Shown here in pieces: positions 56,281-64,000 of a DNA stretch of 64,000 nucleotides (the first letter of the stretch is position 1; the number at the start of each line of letters is the position of its first letter). A program made the translations under genes and the position numbers. The stretch is from an uncultured Synechococcus sp. (lineage in GTDB: Bacteria > Cyanobacteriota > Cyanobacteriia > Phormidesmidales > Phormidesmidaceae): the NCBI GenBank assembly GCA_937911865.1, contig CALDSK010000051.1:1-64000 (forward strand), read 5' to 3'. The notes beneath the pieces are model-generated. The model saw only the letters and a list, made by a program, of their open reading frames with translations. It was not told where the DNA came from and did not search any database.

Positions 56281-56351
56281 AATATGTAACTGCGAAGTTC
56301 AAACGTTCTACAATAAACGCTTCTATTAGACGTTTGTTCTCTCGTAGCAAT

Positions 56352-57614
56352 ATGGCGAAATTTCTGCATATTTCTGATATTCATTTGGGCTTTGACCGCT
56401 ACGACAGCAAAGCTCGAACGTTGGATTTTTTCTTTGCGCTCAAAGATGTTTTTGAAAAATATGCGATCGCTCCAAAAGTAGACTTCGTCATTATCGGCGG
56501 CGATTTATTCGAGCACCGCAATATCAAACCTGCCATTCTCAATCATGCTCAGGTGTGTCTACAAATGTTGCAGGAAGCGAATATTCCTGTTCTGGCGATT
56601 GAAGGCAATCATGACAACGCGCCCTATGGAACAAAGTCTAGCTGGCTGCGCTATTTGTCCGATTGGGGCCTATTAAAACTGCTTGAGCCTGGCAATATCA
56701 ACGATGATGAGGCTTTTTATTCACCCTGGAATGAGGATACTCAGCGCGGCGGATACATCGATCTCGATTGCGGCGTAAGAGTACTTGGTTCTAACTGGTA
56801 CGGGGCGGCCGCACCCAGAGCGATTGAGCAAATTGCTGAGGTGCTAGGTGAGCTGCCACCTGCTCCAGGCCCGTCTGTTTTGCTCTTTCATCATGGCTTA
56901 GAAGGGCAGATTGCTCGTTATCAGGGGGCGCTACGATACAGAGAAGTGCTGCCGTTGAAGAAAGCGGGAATTGATTACCTGGCGCTGGGCCATATTCACA
57001 AAAGCTATGTGGAAGAGAACTGGCTTTTTAATCCCGGTTCGATTGAGGCAAACAACGTAGAGGAGAGCCAGTTTGAGAGGGGGGCTTTTCTAGTTGAAAT
57101 TGATGCGAAAGGAAAGATAACTGCTGAGCTGAAGACAGACTATCAGCAGCGGCCGATTGTGCGGCTTCAGCAGAAGATGCGTACGAGTGATGTCATTGAG
57201 TCAGTGGCGGAAGGCGCGATCGCACTGGTTCAAAAGTCGATAGCGTCGAAAGAAATAGTTCCTAGCCAACAGCCCATCGTGGAACTTAGAATTACCGGTA
57301 CGGTAGGTTTTGACCGCTTGGATCTCGACACTAGACAGCTTCAGCAGCAGCTGCAAGACCTATCCAACGCGCTCATCTTTTTACTGCGCTACGACGTAGA
57401 AGAAGCCGACTACGCCTCGCCGATTTCAGAAGAAGCTAGTCGATTAGAAGTAGAGCAAGAAGTCTTTACCGACCTGTTAGCGGCAAATTCTGTCTATAAA
57501 AAGCGGGCGACTCAGCTAGCCCACGGGCTGATTGACCTTAAGGACCGGCAGATGGAGGGCGCGGGTGAAGAGAGCCTGTATGAGCTAGTTGAGAGCCTGC
57601 TAGAGAAAGAGTAG
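56352..57614 (+). CDS. DNA repair exonuclease, SbcD/Mre11-like metallophosphoesterase
   Basis: Manganese-dependent nuclease. The phosphoesterase motifs are intact: HISDIHLG, IIGGDLFEHRN, IEGNHDN, LFHHGLEG and LGHIHKSY. The C-terminal third is helical with a coiled capping domain. 420 residues from the ATG at 56352 (an in-frame TTG lies six codons upstream). The usual partner SbcC/Rad50 is not adjacent, so pairing is unproven. Confidence 0.88.
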   Translation: MAKFLHISDIHLGFDRYDSKARTLDFFFALKDVFEKYAIAPKVDFVIIGGDLFEHRNIKPAILNHAQVCLQMLQEANIPVLAIEGNHDNAPYGTKSSWLRYLSDWGLLKLLEPGNINDDEAFYSPWNEDTQRGGYIDLDCGVRVLGSNWYGAAAPRAIEQIAEVLGELPPAPGPSVLLFHHGLEGQIARYQGALRYREVLPLKKAGIDYLALGHIHKSYVEENWLFNPGSIEANNVEESQFERGAFLVEIDAKGKITAELKTDYQQRPIVRLQQKMRTSDVIESVAEGAIALVQKSIASKEIVPSQQPIVELRITGTVGFDRLDLDTRQLQQQLQDLSNALIFLLRYDVEEADYASPISEEASRLEVEQEVFTDLLAANSVYKKRATQLAHGLIDLKDRQMEGAGEESLYELVESLLEKE

Positions 57615-57633
57615 GGTCAGCTTAGTGAGACGT

Positions 57634-58389
57634 CTAGTGAATGAAGATTGCTCTTTGCTGCCACAGCATCCAGACGCCGCTGACACCGATAAAGCCAACC
57701 ACCGCTCTTTGAAACTGTTCTGGGCTCATCTTTTCCAGTACTTTTTGTCCGAGCCAGTTGGCTGGCATGGCGGCGCAGCCAATAATCAGCCCGTAGCCAG
57801 CAAGACTTGGGGAAAGAACGCCTAGCACAACGTAAGCCACGATTTTGACAACATGAGTCAGCGTCAGACTAGCTGAGCGGGTCGCAATCATGCGTTCTTT
57901 TTTGAGGCCGTAGCTTAGGTACGCTGGGTTTAATAAAGGGCCAGTGCTACCGACCAGGCCAGAAGCTACCGCATTACAAAATCCTAGGGGTAGGAAATAC
58001 CAGGGTTTGACTGTGAAGGTGGGTAGGTTAATGCGATCGCTCAATACCGAATGGATCACCATGTAGATGAGGGCGATCGCAATAAAAATTTGTAGCCCTT
58101 CAGCATTGACCTGCGTAAACGCATAGGCACCGAGTACCGAGCCCAGCATGACGCCTGGCACCTGCCAAAGCGTAACTTGCCAGTCAATATGCTCCCAAAG
58201 TAAGGCTACGCGCTGCACATTGCCCAATACGCTGCCGACTGTTAGCACCGGTGCCACAGAGGGCGCGCCCAGCAGCAGCGTCACGAGTGGAATCAGAATC
58301 AGCGGACTGCCACCGCCGACCAGCATGCTGACAAACCAGGCCGTAAAGCTAACAGATGACAGTAAACAAAGTAGTAAAACGTCGGACAT
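57634..58389 (-). CDS. TSUP-family (TauE/SafE) membrane transporter
   Basis: About seven to eight membrane helices in two halves: FVSMLVGGGSPLILIPLVTLLLG in the first and GFCNAVASGLVGSTGPLLNPAYL in the second, the paired Gly/Pro signature of TauE/SafE (DUF81) proteins. Relatives move sulfonates, sulfite or other organic anions; the substrate here is unknown. It converges on the SbcD-like gene with a 19-bp gap. Confidence 0.9.
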   Translation of the reverse strand: MSDVLLLCLLSSVSFTAWFVSMLVGGGSPLILIPLVTLLLGAPSVAPVLTVGSVLGNVQRVALLWEHIDWQVTLWQVPGVMLGSVLGAYAFTQVNAEGLQIFIAIALIYMVIHSVLSDRINLPTFTVKPWYFLPLGFCNAVASGLVGSTGPLLNPAYLSYGLKKERMIATRSASLTLTHVVKIVAYVVLGVLSPSLAGYGLIIGCAAMPANWLGQKVLEKMSPEQFQRAVVGFIGVSGVWMLWQQRAIFIH

Positions 58390-58679
58390 TAATTAGATAG
58401 TCGAAGTGAGCAGCATTCGGTCAGCCAAGCAGGGTTTGCTTAAGGCAAGTCAACCGATGCTATGTGAACCAATTTAATAATTTGTTAACTCCCTCTTAAT
58501 GATAGGAGCTTCAGGTCAGCTCTGGTGCGATTCAGTTCCATAGCATGGCTTTAGTCTCTTAATGCTGCCCAAAGAGGATTGCTAATGCTATATCTTTTGC
58601 AGATTTGCGTACCCTAGCGTCGAGTCTCAACTTTTTTTGTTGACTCACCCATCTAATTTGTCTAATTGTTTAGAGGCAT

Positions 58680-61211
58680 ATGAGCGCTACGCCTGACTTA
58701 GAACGCCTGTTTAAAGCTGGTATCTCTGCTTACCAAGAAGGTGAGTACCAACGAGCGATCGCCTCTCTTGCTCGCTTATCAAACTGTGAGAGCAGTGCCT
58801 ATCGTGCCAAAGCCAGCATGGGGTTAGTTCGGGTGTACATGGCTCAAAAAAACTGGACAAAAGCTCAGTCTCTCTGCGAGAAAGTAGGTACTAGCGCTAA
58901 TCCGGCGTTGAGAGACTGGTCGCAAAAGACGCTAGCGAAAATCTCTCGTCGCTCGGCAGCGGATGCTGGCAAAGCTGCCTCCTCAACGTCTACAGTGCCC
59001 CCGGCGCGTAAGCGTAGAAGTGGTTTCCAACTGCTGGAGCCGGCTGACGCTTCAGCCTCTGAAGAAAAGATAGTTGATGCCATTGCGGCCGATCAACCGC
59101 CGATAGCTCAGCTCGCCACACCGCCTGCGCAGACGGCACCTTCTCTGCCTGCCCCTCTACATTCGTCAGGCTTCATTGCGGCCGATGATGATGCAGGAAA
59201 ACCTTACGTCTCTATGTTTCACTATGCCTACTTGAATGGTGATGAAGATATAGAAGCGCCGGTAGACTCAGAATCTCCTTTAGTAACGCAGGCGTCATCA
59301 CAGGTCGCGGCTAGTTGCGACGGGGTGGCTCAATCGCCCGCAGATGAAACATTAGGCTGGATATATGCTGGACGATTGAGCCGAGGTAAAAAGCTTGGCA
59401 GAATTAAGCGGGGGCAGTTGCGGATAGCGCAGATAGGTGGGGCAATCGCTTTTTTCTATCTCTGGCGTACCCTGATTCGTCAATTTGTTGCGGTGACTAA
59501 CGGCTACTTAACCTTTTTAGATAGACGTTTACCGGTTCGTTTTCCGTTGTTCCCTGACAGCTGGAGAGAGGTGACATGGCCTCTACTCGGGTTCTTTTGT
59601 CTATTTGCGATCGCCTCTCCCTGGCTCTGGGACGTTTTCTTGCGCTGCACTGCCAGTGGGCAACCGTTTTCTGTCAGCGCTTTGCGGGCCCAGTCTGCCG
59701 AATCTGCCAAGGTGATTAATGATGCATGCCGTCAGCGTCGCTGGCGATTTCCAACGCTGTGGAAGCTGCCGACTGACATCCCGCTGATTTTTTCTTACGG
59801 CTGGCTGCCGCGAAATGCCAGGATCGTGATTTCTCAAGGTCTGCTTGCTCAGCTTGAAGCTGACGAAATCGCTGCGCTAGTTGCCTACGAAATGGCTCAC
59901 TGGAAAAGTTGGAACTGGCCTTTGCTATCTGCACAAGGGCTTATTTTACAGGGGCTGCTCTGGCTGTACTGGCAGCTAGCGCTGTGGAGCAATCAGCGAA
60001 AAACAGTCGTCAAATACGCAGCTGGTACAGCCGCTAACGCAATTTACAGTGTGTTTTGGCTGTCGCGGTTGCCCGTTTTAGGAATGGCTCGGGTGCGGAC
60101 TTATTTTGGCGATCGCGCCGCTGCGGTTACGACGGGCAATCCCAACGGTTTGACCCGCGCGCTGACTAAACTGTCTTTTGGCTTGGCAGCTAGTGTCGCG
60201 CACAAAGGCTATACACCCATTTCTATAGAAGGTTTGACGCCTTTGCTGCCTGTTTCTGCCGATTTGGCTCGCCAGCGTTTGTTTCAGCACCTTCCTTTGT
60301 CTCAGCTGTTTGCTTGGGATAGCCAGAATGTCCTAAGAGGTTGGCTGAGCTGTATGGATCCACATCCGCCTTTGGGCGATCGCACTCGTCTACTGATGGC
60401 CTATGCTCAGCATTGGCAGCTAGTGACCGAAATTCAGCTGCCGCCAGCTTCTAAAAGCTCTTCACGAAGCTCCTCTCAGCACAGCAGAAGGCTCTCGGTG
60501 AAACAATGGCAGCGCCTATCTCAACAATCAACGCCTTATCTCGGGCTAGCCATTGGGTTTGCTGTCGGGACAATGCTTTTAACGATAGGCGCGCTTGCTG
60601 CCGCGCTCAACTCACCGCCTGAGACAACGACTGAAATGGCCGTTTCGCTCAGCACCTCTAAACCGCCCTCGCTTATTTGGTCCGCACTGGAGTGGATGCA
60701 TCAAGATATCGGTCTGTTTCAGTGCTGTTTACTCTTGGGCGCTAGCGTCGGGACGATACTACGAATCAATCGATTCTTTCCAGATCTCTCTTTTTCATTC
60801 CCACTAGCCGAAGACTTCTCCATATGGGTTACTGATTCCTCGCTGTTGCCTGCTGATAGTCCGGCTATTAAACTGTCAGGTCGTCTGATAGGACGGCCTG
60901 GTGCGGCTAACTGGCTCGGTCAGGACTGGCTTTTAAAGACAAATTTGGGCCTGCTTAAACTGCATTACTTTTCAGCTTTGGGGCCACTGGGCAACCTATT
61001 GACGCGCTCAGCTACTCCCGATAGCGTCAGGGGCCAGTCTGTTCAGATATTGGGATGGTTTCGTCGAGGTAATCACCCCTGGCTAGACGTCGACAAAATT
61101 AGAGCAGAAAATGGCCAGTTTCTTCAGGCTGCTCACCCTATTTACTCTTTGCTGTTTGCTGCGATCGCTGGTGTTAGCGGCCTTTGGCTATTAATCCGCT
61201 CGGGGGGCTAA
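58680..61211 (+). CDS. Large M48-like membrane protein with N-terminal TPR repeats and altered zinc motif
   Basis: 843 residues. N-terminal TPR-like helices (LFKAGISAYQEGEYQRAIASL), a Pro/Ala-rich linker, then a membrane-embedded peptidase M48-type core with several hydrophobic helices. The site expected to be HExxH reads YEMAHW (ALVAYEMAHWKSWNWPLL), so the first zinc His is Tyr and proteolysis is doubtful. Further helices and a C-terminal beta-rich domain (KLSGRLIGRPGAANWLGQDW, VRGQSVQILGWFRRG) follow. Cyanobacterial relatives exist as M48 metallopeptidases; whether they share the Tyr is not known to me. Confidence 0.8.
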   Translation: MSATPDLERLFKAGISAYQEGEYQRAIASLARLSNCESSAYRAKASMGLVRVYMAQKNWTKAQSLCEKVGTSANPALRDWSQKTLAKISRRSAADAGKAASSTSTVPPARKRRSGFQLLEPADASASEEKIVDAIAADQPPIAQLATPPAQTAPSLPAPLHSSGFIAADDDAGKPYVSMFHYAYLNGDEDIEAPVDSESPLVTQASSQVAASCDGVAQSPADETLGWIYAGRLSRGKKLGRIKRGQLRIAQIGGAIAFFYLWRTLIRQFVAVTNGYLTFLDRRLPVRFPLFPDSWREVTWPLLGFFCLFAIASPWLWDVFLRCTASGQPFSVSALRAQSAESAKVINDACRQRRWRFPTLWKLPTDIPLIFSYGWLPRNARIVISQGLLAQLEADEIAALVAYEMAHWKSWNWPLLSAQGLILQGLLWLYWQLALWSNQRKTVVKYAAGTAANAIYSVFWLSRLPVLGMARVRTYFGDRAAAVTTGNPNGLTRALTKLSFGLAASVAHKGYTPISIEGLTPLLPVSADLARQRLFQHLPLSQLFAWDSQNVLRGWLSCMDPHPPLGDRTRLLMAYAQHWQLVTEIQLPPASKSSSRSSSQHSRRLSVKQWQRLSQQSTPYLGLAIGFAVGTMLLTIGALAAALNSPPETTTEMAVSLSTSKPPSLIWSALEWMHQDIGLFQCCLLLGASVGTILRINRFFPDLSFSFPLAEDFSIWVTDSSLLPADSPAIKLSGRLIGRPGAANWLGQDWLLKTNLGLLKLHYFSALGPLGNLLTRSATPDSVRGQSVQILGWFRRGNHPWLDVDKIRAENGQFLQAAHPIYSLLFAAIAGVSGLWLLIRSGG

Positions 61212-61213
61212 CT

Positions 61214-61321
61214 GTGAGTAGCGTAGAAAATTATCGCAGATATAAAGAAATGTTGCGAAGCCTGGTCAAAGAATGCTACATTTCTCGCAAGAACTTAAAA
61301 GCTGTCTATTCGTACAAATGA
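61214..61321 (+). CDS. Possible 35-aa basic protein after the M48-like gene
   Basis: A GTG-started ORF beginning two bases after the previous stop, preceded by GGGGGG: (M)SSVENYRRYKEMLRSLVKE then a basic helix ending in AVYSYK. Amphipathic, no known family. A terminator lies 70 bases downstream. It may be a coupled small protein or chance. Confidence 0.3.
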   Translation: MSSVENYRRYKEMLRSLVKECYISRKNLKAVYSYK

Positions 61322-61392
61322 GCTAGCGATACGTGCAAGCGCAGTTGGTATCGAGTTAGGCACTGGGTTCTCCTACTCTCAACACAGCACCC

Positions 61393-61430
61393 AAGTCAGT
61401 CGATTTTGTCGGCTGGCTTTTTATTTTGTG
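61393..61430 (+). terminator. Hairpin terminator downstream of the M48-like gene
   Basis: AAGTCAGTCGA pairs with TCGGCTGGCTT (two G-U pairs) around TTTTG and runs into TTTTTATTTTG. Confidence 0.75.
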
Positions 61431-61645
61431 GTGATATGAAATCTCTCTCTACCGCTGTCCATACAGTCAAGCGTGATCTCCTGGAGAGTCCTATGTGTAA
61501 AAAGATGTCTGCGGTTTCACCGTTTGCGATCAATCAAGTCATTAATCACTTGGTTTGCCTTCTAACATCGTGATATTTTAGATAAGGGCTAGTGAATAAG
61601 TTAGCTCCACGCTTATTGGTCAGCAAAAATTGTAGTGACGACAGT

Positions 61646-61703
61646 AGAGAACAAGATTTTTTCTGTTAATGAACAGTGTTCTTATTAGAGAACAAGTTGT
61701 TCT
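61646..61703 (+). promoter_or_regulatory. Cluster of AGAACA palindromes, candidate operators
   Basis: AGAACAAGTTGTTCT at 61689-61703 is a perfect 7-1-7 palindrome; GAACAGTGTTC lies at 61671-61681, and the half-site AGAGAACAAGA at 61646. They sit about 290-345 bp before the RRM gene. The layout resembles a multi-site operator; no regulator is assigned. Confidence 0.45.
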
Positions 61704-61991
61704 AAAAGTAGAATTTTAGATCTATATCTAGTGAGCCATTCTCTGGGGATGTTTCTTTAGAGAGCGGAAGTTAGCCGTGCTACAGCTTCATTTGCAGGCG
61801 CATCACAACACTTTGAAGTCTTTTTGCTCATTCACTGTGCACTAGGTTTCTTTGCGAAAGAGATTTTCAATCTTTCAATCATCATTGTGATAGAAAAAAT
61901 TTCATATACCCACCTGTAAAGTGTCAGGAGCGTTTTGTTTTTAGCGCTGCTAACGCTTGTTGTTGAGTTTAAAAGTTAGAGGTTGTTCTCG

Positions 61992-62432
61992 ATGTCTGTT
62001 CGTTTGTACTTTGGCAATTTGCCTCGGAGTTTAGAGCGCGAAGAATTTGAAGCTATTTTCAATGAAGATGCTGACAATTTGGTGTCTGTAAAGCTGATTT
62101 CAGATCGTAAGACAGGCAAGTGCCGTGGTTTTGGCTTTGTGACTGCTAAAGACGATGTGACCGCAGACATGCTCGTTGAAAAGTACAATGGTTTCACGCT
62201 GCAAGACGCCACGCTTAAAGTAGAAAAGGCCATGCCTCGCGCTGAAAAAGAGGACAGTGGTGATAAAGCATCTGGTCAGCAGCGACGTGCCAAGAAAGGT
62301 GGTTCTCGTCGCGGCGGTAATAACGTTGTTGTTGCCGAGTCTCAAACAGCGGCGACCGGACCGGATCCGCGTTGGGCTCAAGATCTCGCTAAGTTGAAAG
62401 AGATGTTGGCTGCGCAGACAACACCTTCCTAG
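61992..62432 (+). CDS. RRM-type RNA-binding protein (cyanobacterial Rbp)
   Basis: A single RRM with RNP2 in VRLYFGNLP and RNP1 in CRGFGFVTA, residues 1-80, then a Lys/Gly/Arg-rich linker (RRAKKGGSRRGG) and a C-terminal helix. This is the cyanobacterial Rbp family, often cold-induced and able to bind mRNA near thylakoids. I chose the ATG at 61992 (MSVRLYFGN) over a TTG three codons upstream. The long AT-rich leader fits post-transcriptional control. 146 residues. Confidence 0.92.
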   Translation: MSVRLYFGNLPRSLEREEFEAIFNEDADNLVSVKLISDRKTGKCRGFGFVTAKDDVTADMLVEKYNGFTLQDATLKVEKAMPRAEKEDSGDKASGQQRRAKKGGSRRGGNNVVVAESQTAATGPDPRWAQDLAKLKEMLAAQTTPS

Positions 62433-62439
62433 ATGGGGC

Positions 62440-62465
62440 CTGAGTTTAGGCTCTGAGTTTAGACT
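62440..62465. repeat. 13-bp tandem duplication after the RRM gene
   Basis: CTGAGTTTAGGCT and CTGAGTTTAGACT lie seven bases after the stop codon. Confidence 0.7.
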
Positions 62466-62470
62466 AAGTC

Positions 62471-62506
62471 AAAGCAGCAGTCTGACTACGCTCAGACTGC
62501 TGCTTT
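62471..62506. terminator. Strong terminator after the RRM gene
   Basis: A perfect 15-bp stem (62471-62485 and 62492-62506, AAAGCAGCAGTCTGA) with loop CTACGC and a T-rich tail. Confidence 0.85.
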
Positions 62507-62619
62507 CTTTTGGAATTGAGATAAATCGAGATGAATTGGGATTTTGTATAGTATCTATCGAGTTGAACAATATTGACGTCTGCTAATGTGTGAAGACTTT
62601 TTTGTAGCGCAAACTTTTT

Positions 62620-62699
62620 AGTCTGTACGTTTCTTAGTCTGTACGTTTCTTTTGCTCTGTACGATCCTTGCTCTGTACGGTCCTTGCTCTGTACGGTCC
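62620..62699. repeat. 16-bp tandem repeat, five copies, abutting the crtB stop codon
   Basis: Two AGTCTGTACGTTTCTT units and three TTGCTCTGTACGGTCC-type units run head to tail. The last unit ends on the final base of the crtB stop codon. Confidence 0.9.
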
Positions 62700-63637
62700 T
62701 ATGACATACGGGCGCGAATGAGCGCCTGGGGCAAACAAAGTATCTTTCGTGCTTTGGGAACGAAAGCCCGGCGATTGAAAACGTCGTAGTCATTTTCAAC
62801 AATCACATCTAGAATTTTTCTATACAGCATAAGTGCTGTCCATACAGGCCAGCGAGCATCAGGATGGAGACGGCCAATGCCTGCTTCAGCCTCCTGGTAG
62901 TACTTCAGAGCCCGCTGAATTTGAAAGCGCATGAGTGCTCGCCAGCGGTCGTCAATAACACTGTTAAAGAGATCTTCTTCGGTGTAGTCAAATAGCGCCA
63001 AATCTTCTAGTGGCAGATATATCCGTCCGCGCTGGGCATCTTCGCCAACGTCTCTCAAAATGTTGGTGAGCTGATTGGCCATGCCTAAGGAAACGGCCTC
63101 TTTGATCGGTACAACAGCTGGATTCTTTTGCATCCAGGGGGCAGTGTTAATATCGTCATCCATCCCCATGACTACTGTAGACATCAGGCCAACCGTGCCT
63201 GCGACTCTGTAGCAGTAAAGTTTGAGTTCTTCGAAAGTATCGTAGCGATCGCGTACCAGATCCATCCGCTGGCCTGAGATCATGTCTCTAAAGGGCTGAA
63301 TATCGAGGTCATACCGCTCTAGCGTATCGACCATTGCTACATCCAAATCATCTTTAGGTTTGCCTGCAAACAAAGACTCCAGCTGTCTTTCCCAGTGATC
63401 AAGCGTGCTAGATGTTGTGAACTTAGCTTGAGGCCCATCGACTAGCTCGTCGGTTCGTCGGCACCAGACATAAATGGCCCAAATCGCCCGGCGCTTTTCT
63501 TCCGGCATGAGCAGCGTTCCCATATAGAACGTTTTGGAAAACTCTGCCGTTATCTCTCGACATCGCTCGTAGGACTCTTGGAGAGGCACAAACTTTGGGG
63601 CGAGCTTCGTTGAAGGGTGAGTCAGTTGCAGCATCAA
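62699..63637 (-). CDS. crtB: Phytoene synthase
   Basis: Condenses two geranylgeranyl diphosphates to phytoene, the entry step to all carotenoids. The two Asp-rich substrate sites are RRTDELVDGP and NQLTNILRDVGEDAQRGRIYLP; FSKTFYMGTLLMPEEKRRAIWAIYVWCR-type text and FDYTEEDLF are typical. 312 residues. crtP (phytoene desaturase), the usual upstream partner, is not in the window: 363 bp upstream show no gene. Confidence 0.96.
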   Translation of the reverse strand: MMLQLTHPSTKLAPKFVPLQESYERCREITAEFSKTFYMGTLLMPEEKRRAIWAIYVWCRRTDELVDGPQAKFTTSSTLDHWERQLESLFAGKPKDDLDVAMVDTLERYDLDIQPFRDMISGQRMDLVRDRYDTFEELKLYCYRVAGTVGLMSTVVMGMDDDINTAPWMQKNPAVVPIKEAVSLGMANQLTNILRDVGEDAQRGRIYLPLEDLALFDYTEEDLFNSVIDDRWRALMRFQIQRALKYYQEAEAGIGRLHPDARWPVWTALMLYRKILDVIVENDYDVFNRRAFVPKARKILCLPQALIRARMS

Positions 63638-64000
63638 TGCCTCAAACTGGAAAAAATGAACAATAGTGGTTGTAACAAGTGAGCGGCAGGCACTTACAGG
63701 TGACTTTGAATGAATTTAGCCACTGAGCCAGCGCGTAGATACCGATGAATTCTTTTATTACTGTATACGCCAACCGTATCGCCGGGCTAGCGCTGAACCT
63801 GTGCTCACAGCAGCGTCTTTATAATTGAGCAGCCTTTGAAAATTCTTCAAAAGACCTCTTGAGGAACGTCCAATCACCACTCAGCAATCTGTAATTTTTC
63901 TATTATATGTTTCAAAGCGTTACATTTTGAAACGAACCTGATTATCTCTTGTGAATGCATAGGTGTGAACCCATTGACCTGAGCTGCTTCCTAAATATGA
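63638..64000. other. Upstream region of crtB to the window end
   Basis: 363 bp without coding potential. It holds a TTTCAAA / TTTGAAA inverted repeat (63910-63916 and 63926-63932) that could be an operator, weak evidence. Confidence 0.4.

Larger units (their letters stand above)
61322..61991. other. Long spacer upstream of the RNA-binding-protein gene
   Basis: A 670-bp region with a terminator near 61393-61430, a cluster of AGAACA-type inverted repeats at 61646-61703, and an AT-rich long leader before the RRM gene. No other coding potential was recognised. Confidence 0.55.

Noticed and set aside
62464..62802. 112-codon minus-strand ORF over the crtB end
   Set aside because: It overlaps crtB in another frame, and its middle is the translated 16-bp repeat.

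Overview
The window is cyanobacterial chromosome. The evidence is a large set of cyanobacteria-specific genes: ndhN, ldpA, psb27, crtR, crtB, ccaA, a ycf45-type AAA/R3H gene, a split orange-carotenoid-protein pair and a Clp cluster with inactive ClpR-like subunits. HIP1 octamers (GCGATCGC) are frequent, and the S10/spc/alpha ribosomal order is the cyanobacterial one. A filamentous Leptolyngbya-like or related lineage is plausible, but I cannot fix the genus from sequence alone. No tRNA, rRNA, CRISPR array, prophage or intact insertion sequence was seen.

Layout. 1-13 kb: a cut-off secreted repeat protein, rsmI, a PfkB kinase, a CysQ/Hal2-type phosphatase, two tandem paralogous membrane-anchored proteins of unknown function, a decayed PIN-domain gene, a CO2/nitrogen-type LysR regulator, holA, small secreted proteins, obg and ccaA. 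13-19 kb: a pyruvate kinase gene broken by one in-frame TAG, crtR, a two-gene split OCP (C-terminal-domain homologue plus helical carotenoid protein), aroH-type chorismate mutase and sppA. 19-31.5 kb: a DMT transporter, a peptidoglycan-binding/HEAT protein, a glycosyltransferase, a DnaJ-TPR protein, a three-gene clp cluster, and an operon VWA - VOC - dgcA-like - dgcN-like. 31.6-43.6 kb (minus strand): rplC to infA including secY and adk. 44.3-48.7 kb (plus): ndhN, ldpA, a ycf45-type gene split by a second in-frame TAG, and psb27. 49.1-55.6 kb (plus): rpmJ, rpsM, rpsK, rpoA, rplQ, truA, rplM, rpsI, rpmE, prfA. 55.6-64 kb: a Uma2 protein, an SbcD-like nuclease, a TauE/SafE transporter, a large M48-like membrane protein with a damaged zinc motif, an RRM RNA-binding protein and crtB.

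How it fits together. Housekeeping translation genes dominate, with carotenoid and light-protection functions (crtR, HCP/CTDH, crtB, psb27), carbon-concentration functions (ccaA, LysR) and protein quality control (clp, sppA, DnaJ) around them. The ribosomal supercluster, normally one co-directional run, is broken between infA and rpmJ. This fits one inversion of about 17.5 kb that carried rplC-infA together with ndhN-ldpA-ycf45-psb27.

Two things stand out. Two conserved genes (pyk and the ycf45-type gene) each carry a single in-frame amber codon with full coding potential on both sides, although an apparently intact RF1 gene (prfA) lies in the same window. And at least a dozen intergenic spacers hold 12-18 bp tandem repeats that lie at, or within a few bases of, start or stop codons, several of them copying the codons around a stop.
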